From positions 52,249 through 116,248 of the forward strand of contig NZ_JAVHUY010000032.1 of assembly GCF_031085175.1 (NCBI RefSeq): a stretch of 64,000 bases of DNA. Reading direction: 5' to 3'. The position numbers and the translations under genes are program-made. The stretch is from Phytohabitans maris (lineage in GTDB: Bacteria > Actinomycetota > Actinomycetes > Mycobacteriales > Micromonosporaceae). This document shows positions 45,279 to 52,823 of this stretch, one piece after another (positions within the stretch are counted from its first letter, which is position 1; every line of letters begins with the position of its first letter). The notes beneath the pieces are model-generated. The model had not been told where the DNA came from and ran no database searches. It saw only the letters and a program-made list of their open reading frames with translations.

Positions 45279-48200
45279 GTGTCCCTGGTTCGGGGGTTGG
45301 CCGCGCGGCCGTGGATCGCCGGCGCGACGGCGCTCGTGCTGCTGGGCGTCGGCGCGGCGGTCGCCTGGCAGGTGGACAAGGCGCTCGGGCTGAGCTTCAC
45401 CCCGGCCGAGGTGCCGCCCGAGGACCTCGAGCCCGCGCCGCCCCGCGAGATGGCGCCCGCACCGGCCCTCGCCCGGGTGGAGGCGCCGGCGGACAAGCGG
45501 ATCGGCCTGGCCGCGCAGGCGGTCGCCGCGGCCGCCGTCGAGCGCGGCGCGGCCCGCCCGGCGGTCGTCACCGCTCCGGCCAGAGCGGGCGCCGCACCCG
45601 GCACCGCCCCCCGGCCAGCCGGCGACGGCCCGGCACTCCGGGTCGCCCTGACCGACCCAGCGCCGGGCGCCGAGACGCCAGGCGGCCCGCCGGGCGCGGA
45701 CTCCCCGGGCCCCGAGGCACCGGCCGGCCCGCCCGGTGCCGGCTCGCCGAGCCCTGACGCGTCGGGTGTGCCGGGCGTGGACTCCCCGGGCGCCGAGGCG
45801 CCGGACGGCCCGGCGGGCGCGGAGCCGGCGGGTGGTCAGGGTGGCGCGGAGCTCGCGGGCGAAGCGTTCCGGCTGCGCCGGGACGGTGCCGACCTGCTCC
45901 TCGAAGCCGCCACCCCGGCGGGCGCCTCCGCCGGCCTCTACACGGTCGCCGACCGCATCCGCTCCGGCGCGCCCGTCCTGCCGCCCGCCGACGACGGCCG
46001 GGTCGTCGCGCCCCGCCTCGGGCTGCGGCTGGTCGACTCGGGTGCGGTCGGCGTCGACGCGGACCCGGCCGGCTGGGCGGGGAGCGACGACTACTCGCTC
46101 AACACCGACGTCGTCGGCCCGGCCGTCCTGAGTGGACCGCCCTATGTGGACGCGGCGGCCGTCGAGCAGATCTCGGCGCAGTTTCGCCAGCTGGTCGACC
46201 ACTCGCTCGCCCAGGGGTACAACGGGATCGTCGTGCAGGGCTTCCTGGAGTACGTCACCTTCGACGGCCTCGGCGTCTACCCGGCCGGCGACCCGCACGT
46301 GGCCCGGGCGCGGGCGATGGTGGAGCACTTCGGGCCGGTCTGGCGGTACGCGGCGGACCTGGGGATGAAGGTCTACTTCATGACCGACATGCTCGCGCTC
46401 TCCCCGCCGCTCCGCGCGTACCTGGAGCGCGCGCCCGGCGGCATGGACACCGAGGACCCTCGACTGTGGAGCGTCTACCAGGCCGGGCTGCGCGAGTTCT
46501 TCGCCTCCCTGCCGTACGCCGCGGGGCTGATGGTCCGCATCGGCGAGGGCGGCGACATCTACAGCTTCCCGGGGTGGGACTACACCTCGGAGATCGCGGT
46601 CAAGACGCCCGCGGCCGTGCGCGCCATGCTCCGCGCGCTCCTGGCCGTCGCCGGCGAGGGGGACCGGGACATCATCTTCCGCACCTGGAGTATCGGCGTC
46701 GGCGCGGTCGGCGAGATGCACATCGACGCCGGGTCGTACGAGGAGGTGCTCGGCGGCATCGACGACCCGCACCTGGTCGTCTCCACCAAGTACTGCCTCG
46801 GCGACTACTACAGCCACCTGCCGTTCAACCACACGCTGGAGATGGGCGCGCAGCGGCGGATCGTGGAGTTCCAGGCGCGGCGCGAGTTCGAGGTGTTCGG
46901 CGCGCTCCCCAACGACCTGGGCACGCTGCACGGCGCCGCGCTGCGCCGGTTCCTCGCCGCCAACCCGCACGTCGAGGGCGTCTGGACCTGGACCCAGGGC
47001 GGTGGCCCGCTGCGCGCCGGGCCGCGCACGCTCTATCTGCGCGAGGGCTTCTGGCAGCTGTACGACCTCAACGTCTACTCCGCCGCCCGGCTGGCCTGGG
47101 ACCCCGCCGCCGACCCGGCCGAGGTGACCGCCGACTGGGCCCGGCGGACCTTCTCCGCCGATCCGTCCACTGTGGCCACGATCGGCGAGGTGATGGCACT
47201 GTCCCGCCAGGCGGTGACGAAGGGGCTCTACATCGGACCGTACGCCAACCGTACGGTCAAGGCGCTCGGCGTGCACCCGCCGCCGATGATGTGGATCTTC
47301 GAGTGGGACATCGTCACCGGTGACAGCGCGGTGCTCGACAGCATCTACTCGGTCAGCCGGGACCGCCTGGACGAGGCCATCCGCGAGGGCGGCGAGGCGG
47401 TCGAGATCTCCCGCCGGATGCGCTCGCTCGTCGCCGGCACGGACCCGGCGACCTGGCGTGACCCGGCGCTGCGGCAGCGGTTCGTGGACACCCTCGACTT
47501 CCAGTTGAACTTGTTCGAAACCCTCGGCGCCTACCGCACGATGTTCCTGCGGTACGCGCAGTGGCTCGACACCGGTGACCCGCAGGCGCGTGCCGCGTGG
47601 GAGTCGGCCCGCGACCGCTACGTCGAGGCGCGCGACGGGCACGTGGCCCGGTACGGCGACGACGTCGACCTGCCCGCCTTCCGCTTCCCGGCCGCCGACA
47701 TCGGCCTGGCGCGGGCCGAACGCGACCAGGCGATGGCCTGGCTGGCCCGCGCCCTCCTCGCCCTGCTGGTCGCGGCGGTGCTGGTCGGCGCGTTCTGGCG
47801 GGGCCGCCGGCTGCCCGGCGTCGCGGCGCTGCGGGCCCTGTGGGTGGGTATGACGAGACCGTGGCGGGTCGGCGACCTGCCACCCCCACCGTCCACACTC
47901 GACCGCGTGCTGGTGTGGGCGCTCCCTGCGGCGGCGCTGGTGCTGAGCCGCGCCGCGTACGGCTGGTTCGCCGCCCCCGCGCACCTGACCGTGACCCTCG
48001 GCTCGTGGCTGCTCTTCGCGGTCGCGCTCCGGCTCCTGCTCGGCGGCGCCGATCCGTACGCGTTCTGGGCCGCCCTCGGTGGCGCGGCCACCCTGCGCAC
48101 GCTGCTCCTGCTCGGCGGCACCGCGTCGGGCGGGCCCGGCCGCTACTGGTTCAACTTCTGGACCGACCCGCCGGCCCGCGCCGTGTACGTGACGGCCGCG

Positions 48201-48542
48201 TTCGCCGCGTTCCTGTGGGTGTTCGTGGCGGCCTACCACGCCCTGCGCGGCGGCTACGCCCTCGGTGGCCGGCGGGCGGCCGGCCGCGTGCTGGTCGCCG
48301 GCGGCGTCCCGGTCGCGGTCTTCGGCGGGGTGGCCACCGGCATGGGGTTGGAGCGCGCGCTGACCGTGTGGAACGACCAGATGGCGCTGCTGCCCTGGGG
48401 GCTGTCCCGCATCCTCGGCATCACGGTCTTCCTGGACATCCCGCCGTGGCTGCCGAAGGCCGCGACGGCCGCGGGCGTCGCCCTGGTCGGGGCGGGCGCG
48501 CTCCTGGCCCTCGGCCGGCGCGCCACCCGCCCCCTCGCCTGA
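45279..48542 (+). CDS. Large membrane-anchored glycosidase-like protein (TIM-barrel, GH67/GH20-like)
   Basis: 1087 aa. Order: N-terminal signal-anchor (residues 11-31), a Pro/Gly/Glu-rich spacer with GPPGADSPGPEAP-type repeats at about 120-195, a small beta domain (FRLRRDGADLLLEAATPAG, as in GH20 domain 2), a TIM-barrel at about 245-680 (YNGIVVQGFLEYVTFDG, KVYFMTDMLAL, MVRIGEGGDIYSFPGWDY, STKYCLGDYYSHLPFNH, GVWTWTQGGG), a helical region, and five TM helices at about 820-1070. Resembles alpha-glucuronidase-related folds, but no exact family is recognised; catalytic acids cannot be named. Extracellular barrel held by a membrane domain is unusual. Confidence 0.65.
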   Translation: MSLVRGLAARPWIAGATALVLLGVGAAVAWQVDKALGLSFTPAEVPPEDLEPAPPREMAPAPALARVEAPADKRIGLAAQAVAAAAVERGAARPAVVTAPARAGAAPGTAPRPAGDGPALRVALTDPAPGAETPGGPPGADSPGPEAPAGPPGAGSPSPDASGVPGVDSPGAEAPDGPAGAEPAGGQGGAELAGEAFRLRRDGADLLLEAATPAGASAGLYTVADRIRSGAPVLPPADDGRVVAPRLGLRLVDSGAVGVDADPAGWAGSDDYSLNTDVVGPAVLSGPPYVDAAAVEQISAQFRQLVDHSLAQGYNGIVVQGFLEYVTFDGLGVYPAGDPHVARARAMVEHFGPVWRYAADLGMKVYFMTDMLALSPPLRAYLERAPGGMDTEDPRLWSVYQAGLREFFASLPYAAGLMVRIGEGGDIYSFPGWDYTSEIAVKTPAAVRAMLRALLAVAGEGDRDIIFRTWSIGVGAVGEMHIDAGSYEEVLGGIDDPHLVVSTKYCLGDYYSHLPFNHTLEMGAQRRIVEFQARREFEVFGALPNDLGTLHGAALRRFLAANPHVEGVWTWTQGGGPLRAGPRTLYLREGFWQLYDLNVYSAARLAWDPAADPAEVTADWARRTFSADPSTVATIGEVMALSRQAVTKGLYIGPYANRTVKALGVHPPPMMWIFEWDIVTGDSAVLDSIYSVSRDRLDEAIREGGEAVEISRRMRSLVAGTDPATWRDPALRQRFVDTLDFQLNLFETLGAYRTMFLRYAQWLDTGDPQARAAWESARDRYVEARDGHVARYGDDVDLPAFRFPAADIGLARAERDQAMAWLARALLALLVAAVLVGAFWRGRRLPGVAALRALWVGMTRPWRVGDLPPPPSTLDRVLVWALPAAALVLSRAAYGWFAAPAHLTVTLGSWLLFAVALRLLLGGADPYAFWAALGGAATLRTLLLLGGTASGGPGRYWFNFWTDPPARAVYVTAAFAAFLWVFVAAYHALRGGYALGGRRAAGRVLVAGGVPVAVFGGVATGMGLERALTVWNDQMALLPWGLSRILGITVFLDIPPWLPKAATAAGVALVGAGALLALGRRATRPLA

Positions 48543-48658
48543 GCCCCAGATCCGATCTGGAACACCCCGACAACCTAGCCTCCTAGGACGCGCTGCGGGG
48601 TGTGCCGCCAGCCCTGATGCGGTAGCCAGTTTGGGGCCGGGATCGGGTCGCGGAATCA

Positions 48659-48706
48659 GATCGTGGTATCGAGGTGCCCCCAGAGGGGCACTGAAATACC
48701 ACGATC
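48659..48706. repeat. 48-bp palindrome family, copy 3
   Basis: GATCGTGGTATCGAGGTGCC ... TACCACGATC, 48 nt with imperfect inner arms. Outer 10 bp on each side are identical to copies 1 and 2. Confidence 0.85.
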
Positions 48707-48839
48707 ACGAGCTGAAGTCCGGACCCGCAGGGGTGGCGGTGATCGTTCGCCCGTTCTCCGCGTGACGCGCCGGGCAGGACGCGGGTTTGTTCGGATCACC
48801 CGCGGACGTCGCCGCAACTGACGGCTTGGAACAGATCAT

Positions 48840-48941
48840 CTAGTGCGGTGGCCACCAACGTTCACCGGGTGACCGGCGGCCTTCGGCCGCTGGTCACCCG
48901 GGCCCGGCGAAGCCGGCAAAGGTTAGTGGCCACCGCACTAG
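48840..48941. mobile_element. 102-bp MITE-like palindromic element
   Basis: Terminal inverted repeats: CTAGTGCGGTGGCCAC at 48840-48855 and its exact complement at 48926-48941, extended by imperfect pairing. An inner hairpin (CGGGTGACC / GGTCACCCG) lies in the middle. Flanks GATCAT and ACGATC are related but not a clean target duplication. No coding capacity. Confidence 0.6.
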
Positions 48942-49050
48942 ACGATCTTTCCGAAGCTGAGCAGGGACTCGGCCCTTGACCGACGGCCAGTGCCACCCCG
49001 ACCCACCGCGCCGGCCCGTCGGGGCCGGGTGGGTTGCGGTTGCCAAGCGC

Positions 49051-49107
49051 GGAGGGTGAGGCCGCGGGAGCAACGGTCCGGACCACCACGGGCATCGCGG
49101 TAGCTCG
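49051..49107 (+). repeat. Partial copy of the ~90-bp interspersed repeat
   Basis: GGAGGGTGAGGCCGCGGGAG followed directly by CAACGGTCCGGACCACCACG and GGCATCGCGGTAGCTC: the central AAGAAAACGC block is missing, so it is an internal deletion copy. Confidence 0.7.
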
Positions 49108-49204
49108 AATCTTGGGATAGATCCTCTCGTGACGTGACGTCCGGCCCAGGGAGACTAGCGGACGTCGATCGCCCGGAGGTGACGCCGACCCGGGGGTGCC
49201 AGGC

Positions 49205-49603
49205 CTACCGACCGACGAGATCCCACCTATTGCCGGCCACGTCCTCGAAGACCGCCACCCGGCCGTACGGCTGGTCGCTCGGCTGCCGTACGAACGTCAC
49301 GCCCGCCGCCACCAAGCGGCCGTACACCGCGTCGAAGTCGTCCACCCGCAGGAAGAAGCCGACTCGGCCGGCCACCTGCGCGCCCACCACGGCATCCTGC
49401 CGCGGGCCGTCCGCGCGGGCCAGCAGCAGCCCCGTCTGCGCGCCGGGCGGCCGGACCACCACCCACCGCTTCGGGCGGCCGTCGTTGGTCGTCGCCGGCG
49501 AGTCCTCCACGAGCTCGAAGCCCAGCACGTCGACGAAGAACGCGATCGCCGGGTCGTAGTCGGGCACCACGAGCGTGACCAGGGAGAGGAACACCGCGCT
49601 CAC
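49205..49603 (-). CDS. VOC/glyoxalase family protein
   Basis: 132 aa, two beta-alpha-beta-beta-beta modules (VTLVVPDYDPAIAFFVDVLGFEL and VGFFLRVDDFDAVYGRLVAAG) with metal-ligand candidates in the VTLVVP and AVFEDVAGNRWDLV strands. Small metalloenzyme or antibiotic-binding protein of the vicinal oxygen chelate fold. GTG overlaps the upstream TGA, so it is coupled to the F420 oxidoreductase gene. Confidence 0.85.
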   Translation of the reverse strand: MSAVFLSLVTLVVPDYDPAIAFFVDVLGFELVEDSPATTNDGRPKRWVVVRPPGAQTGLLLARADGPRQDAVVGAQVAGRVGFFLRVDDFDAVYGRLVAAGVTFVRQPSDQPYGRVAVFEDVAGNRWDLVGR

Positions 49604-50424
49604 TCCGGCGCGTACTCGGCGATCGCGCGTTCCCACTTCTCCAGCGCCTGCTCGACCCGCCAGCGCGGCCCGGACGGCAGCCATTGCGCCACGCGGTGCA
49701 CGCCCGCCGCGCGCAGGCGCTCGAAGACCGCCGGGTCGGCGGGGACGCTCATGACCTGGACCTCGACCGGGCGCCCGGCCCGGGCGCGCAGCTCGGCGAT
49801 CCGGTCGTACAGGTCCGGCGAGTAGTGCGGGAACCACGCGTCGCCGAAGGCCAGCACCCGGTCGAGCACGGTCGGGCCCTCGCCGCCGACCAGGATCGGC
49901 GGGTGCGGGCGCTGGGCCGGCTTGGGCCAGGACCGGATCCGCTCGAAGCTGACGTACCGGCCGGTGTAGCTCGCCTCCTCGTTCGCCCAGATGGTCTTCA
50001 TCGCCTCGACCCGCTCGCGCAGCACCCGCATGCGGACGCGGGGGTCGGTGCCGTGGTTGCGCAGCTCGGCGCGGTTCCAGCCGGCGCCGACCCCGAACTC
50101 CAGCCGCCCGCCCGAGAGGTGGTCGACGCTCGCGACCGCCTTGGCGGTGACGATCGGTTCGCGCTCGACGACCAGGCAGATGCCGCTCGCCACGCGCAGC
50201 CGGCTGGTCGCGGCCGCGGCGGCGGTCAGGGCGACGAAAAGGTCGTACGTCTTCCAGTACTTCGACGGCAGCGGCCGGCCCGGCGCCCGGTCCGTCTCGG
50301 CGGCCGGGATGTGCGTGTGCTCGGCGAAGTAGAGCGCGTCCTGGCCGCGCTCCTCGACGAACCGGGCCACGTCGCCCGGCTTCATGCCGTCGTACGTGGG
50401 GAAGATGCCAACTCCGAACTCCAT
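49600..50424 (-). CDS. LLM-class F420-dependent oxidoreductase
   Basis: 274 aa luciferase-like TIM-barrel. N-terminal MEFGVGIFPTYDGMKPGDVARFVEERG, then YFAEHTHIPAAETDR, VASGICLVVEREPIVTAKAVASVDHLSGGRLEFGVGAGWNRAE, the F420-binding region typical of this class. Substrate unknown. Start ATG 50424; the alternative ATG 50436 sits 1 nt after the GTPase stop. Minus-strand neighbours GTPase-LLM-VOC form one tight transcription unit. Confidence 0.88.
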   Translation of the reverse strand: MEFGVGIFPTYDGMKPGDVARFVEERGQDALYFAEHTHIPAAETDRAPGRPLPSKYWKTYDLFVALTAAAAATSRLRVASGICLVVEREPIVTAKAVASVDHLSGGRLEFGVGAGWNRAELRNHGTDPRVRMRVLRERVEAMKTIWANEEASYTGRYVSFERIRSWPKPAQRPHPPILVGGEGPTVLDRVLAFGDAWFPHYSPDLYDRIAELRARAGRPVEVQVMSVPADPAVFERLRAAGVHRVAQWLPSGPRWRVEQALEKWERAIAEYAPE

Positions 50425-50436
50425 GGCCCCGATCAT

Positions 50437-52389
50437 TCACGGCACCCGCCGCATCACGCGCAGCAGGTACTCCTTCCGGTCCAGCGGGTTGGCGTCCCAC
50501 CGCGCCCGCCCCGGCGCCGGGCCGCGCACCGGCGCGTACCGGTTGAACATGTTCTCCACAACTCCCTCGCCGCGGGTGAGGCCGGGCAGCCGCTGCTGGA
50601 GCTCGTGCACCCGCGCCGCCGGGATCTCGCCCTCCAGCACCCCCACCGGCCCGCGCAGGTCTGGCTGGCCGGGTATGCCACCGAGCCGGACCAGCACGGG
50701 CAGCAGCGTGCCGTACGTGCCGGCCGGGAACTCCAACCGGAACCGGTGCAGCGGCTCGTGCACCACCGTCCCGGCGCGGGACAGCGCGGTCATCAGCACG
50801 AGCGGGGTGAGCCCGCGGAAGTCGAAACCGGTGCTCGACATGCTCTTGTCGAACGTGGCGTGCGCGTGGCTCTGCCGCGGCGCGTACCCGGAATGGGTCA
50901 TCGTCACCACGCAGTCGGTGACCCGCCATCCGCGCAGGCCCTGCTCCAGCGTCTCGCGGACGGTGTCCTCGACCGCCTTCATGAACGCGTACGGCATCGA
51001 CCCCAGCTCCACCTCCAGGCGGTACCCGACGCCGGAGCCGGCCGGTGCCGGGTCCACCCGGAGCCCGACGGTGGCCAGGAACGGGTTGCCCTCTTCACCC
51101 ATCCGCTCGGCGGCCGCGCCGCTGCCGGCCGGGCGCTCGACGCAGATCGTCGCGCTCTCCCGGAAAGCCACGTCGATGCCGTACTCGCCGGCGAGCGTCG
51201 CCTGGATGACCTCCTTCTGCACCTCGCCGTAGAGCGACACCGAGATCTCCTGGCGGATCGGGTCCTGCCGCAGGTCGATCAGCGGGTCCTGCTCGGCGAG
51301 CTGGGTGAGCGCGGTGTGCAGCGCGCCCTTGTCGGCGGGGCGGGCCGGCACGACGACGGTCTCCAGCGACGGCGGCGCGAAGTGGTGCGCGGCGGCACCG
51401 TGCGGCGTGCCGACCGGGTCGCCGATGCGCACGCCGCCGAGGCCCCACAGCTTGCCGATCCGGCCGGCGGGCACCTCGTCGGCGCGGACCGTGCCGCCCC
51501 GGTCGAAGACGCCGATCGCGGTGACCTTGCCGTCGTCGCGCAGCCGGTCGCGGGTGCGGACGGTGCCGGAGAACACCCGCACGTACGCCACCTTCTCGCC
51601 GGCCGGGCCACGCTCCACTTTGAACACCGTTCCGGAGAGCGGTCCGCGCGGGTCACCCGCCGCGGCCGGCAGCAGCTCCGCGATCCCTTGCATGAGCGCG
51701 GGTACGCCGGCACCGGTGATCGCCGAGCCGAAGAAGACCGGGTGTACGGCCGCTGTCCCGGTGGCCGCCGCGAGCGAGGAGCGCAGCCGCCGGGGCGTGA
51801 CCGTCCGCTCGTCCGCCACGTACGCGGCGAGCAACGCGTCGTCGTGCCGGGTGAGCGCGTCCACGAGGGCGGCGCCGTCCGGTACGAAGGCCGCGTCCCG
51901 GGTGCCGAGCGCCGCGACGGTCCCCATCGGTACCGCGCCGGCGGTGAGCTTCTCCGCGAGGTCGGCGAGCAGCCCGGCGTAGCGGGCGCCGACGCGGTCG
52001 ACCTTGTTGACGAAGAGCAGGGTGGGGATGCGCAGCCGGCGCAGGGTGCGCATCAGCACGCGGGTCTGCGCCTGCACCCCCTCGACGGCCGAGACGACGA
52101 GCACCGCGCCGTCCAGCACGCTCAGCACCCGCTCCACCTCCGCGATGAAGTCCGGGTGGCCGGGCGTGTCGATCAGGTTGACGGTCACGTCCCCGATCGC
52201 GAACGACACGACGGCAGACCTGATCGTGATGCCGCGCTGCCGTTCGAGGGCCATCGAGTCGGTCTGCGTGCTGCCGGCGTCGACGCTACCGATCTCGTCG
52301 ATCACACCGGCTTCGTAGAGCAGGCGCTCGGTCAGGCTGGTCTTACCGGCGTCGACGTGGGCCAGGATCCCGAGGTTCAACGTACTCAA
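50437..52389 (-). CDS. Tet(M)/OtrA-like ribosomal protection GTPase
   Basis: 650 aa EF-G-type GTPase that in this family removes tetracycline from the ribosome. G1 AHVDAGKTS (residues 10-18), G2 GITI, G3 DTPGH, G4 NKVD, G5 region GSAITG; domain IV-V shows YGEVQKEVIQATLAGEYGI and TMTHSGYAPRQSHAHATF, the tip region that enters the A site, and FEFPAGTYGTLL-type sequence at the end. TTG start; upstream ORF overlap suggests regulated translation. Actual resistance is not shown by sequence. Confidence 0.9.
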   Translation of the reverse strand: MSTLNLGILAHVDAGKTSLTERLLYEAGVIDEIGSVDAGSTQTDSMALERQRGITIRSAVVSFAIGDVTVNLIDTPGHPDFIAEVERVLSVLDGAVLVVSAVEGVQAQTRVLMRTLRRLRIPTLLFVNKVDRVGARYAGLLADLAEKLTAGAVPMGTVAALGTRDAAFVPDGAALVDALTRHDDALLAAYVADERTVTPRRLRSSLAAATGTAAVHPVFFGSAITGAGVPALMQGIAELLPAAAGDPRGPLSGTVFKVERGPAGEKVAYVRVFSGTVRTRDRLRDDGKVTAIGVFDRGGTVRADEVPAGRIGKLWGLGGVRIGDPVGTPHGAAAHHFAPPSLETVVVPARPADKGALHTALTQLAEQDPLIDLRQDPIRQEISVSLYGEVQKEVIQATLAGEYGIDVAFRESATICVERPAGSGAAAERMGEEGNPFLATVGLRVDPAPAGSGVGYRLEVELGSMPYAFMKAVEDTVRETLEQGLRGWRVTDCVVTMTHSGYAPRQSHAHATFDKSMSSTGFDFRGLTPLVLMTALSRAGTVVHEPLHRFRLEFPAGTYGTLLPVLVRLGGIPGQPDLRGPVGVLEGEIPAARVHELQQRLPGLTRGEGVVENMFNRYAPVRGPAPGRARWDANPLDRKEYLLRVMRRVP

Positions 52390-52450
52390 GCGTGATGTCC
52401 TTCACGTAGGCGACGACTCCCTTCTGGACGGACATGCACGCTGCACGCAT
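52343..52450 (-). CDS. Leader peptide ORF overlapping the GTPase start
   Basis: 35 codons, starting MRAACMSVQKG and ending in PRRRR, with a good AAGGGAG site 8 nt before the ATG. It runs past the TTG of the GTPase gene in another frame and stops 47 nt inside it. A translated uORF at a ribosome-targeting resistance gene suggests attenuation or coupled translation; unproven. Confidence 0.45.
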   Translation of the reverse strand: MRAACMSVQKGVVAYVKDITLEYVEPRDPGPRRRR

Positions 52451-52481
52451 CTCGGGGCTCCCTTCCTGGTCGTGGCGGCGC

Positions 52482-52517
52482 CGGACGCTCTGGTCGCGGC
52501 GGACGCTCTGGTCGCGG
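52482..52517. repeat. 18-bp direct repeat x2 in the GTPase leader
   Basis: CGGACGCTCTGGTCGCGG occurs twice without spacer, followed by a third partial unit (CGGACGCC). Confidence 0.8.
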
Positions 52518-52560
52518 CGGACGCCGACAAGTCCAGCAGGGCCGGCCGAGCGCGCGCAAC

Positions 52561-52589
52561 CGATTAAGCCCGCGGCCACCCGCGATCAA
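52561..52589 (-). promoter_or_regulatory. Candidate promoter of the leader/GTPase unit
   Basis: On the minus strand TTGATC (52584-52589) and TAATCG (52561-52566) with a 17-nt spacer, about 110 nt before the leader ATG. Confidence 0.35.
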
Positions 52590-52640
52590 CACCCGATCGT
52601 CCCGCTTGTCGGCACGGGGCCGTGGGCCCCGGGCGCCCCG

Positions 52641-52780
52641 CGCGGGGGGGGGGCGGGGGCCCCCGCCGGGGGTGGGGGGGGGGGGCGCCCCCCCCCCCCC
52701 CCCCACCCCCCCCCCGGCGCCCGGGGGGGGGGGGGGGGGGGGGGCCCGGGGCCCCCCGGGGGGGGGGGGGGCCGGGCCCC
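52641..52780. other. Extreme poly-G/poly-C tract
   Basis: About 140 nt made almost only of G and C runs up to roughly 20 nt, with mirrored and inverted blocks (G-run, C-run, CCCA, C-run, G-run). It is unlike any other part of the window and interrupts the gap between two minus-strand genes. May be a real G4-forming stretch or, more likely, an assembly or consensus artefact. Confidence 0.8.
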
Positions 52781-52823
52781 ACGGCCGTTTTTCGTGGGGT
52801 GGGAACTGCGGTCTACAGAGGAA

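Larger units (their letters stand above)
48543..49204. other. 662-bp gene-free gap made of repeats
   Basis: Holds one 48-bp palindrome, a 102-bp MITE-like palindrome and a partial ~90-bp repeat, listed separately. The remaining sequence shows no ORF with family features. Confidence 0.6.

Noticed and set aside
45207..48239. 1010-aa - strand ORF antisense to the glycosidase-like gene
   Set aside because: Shadow frame of the + strand gene with no recognisable domains.
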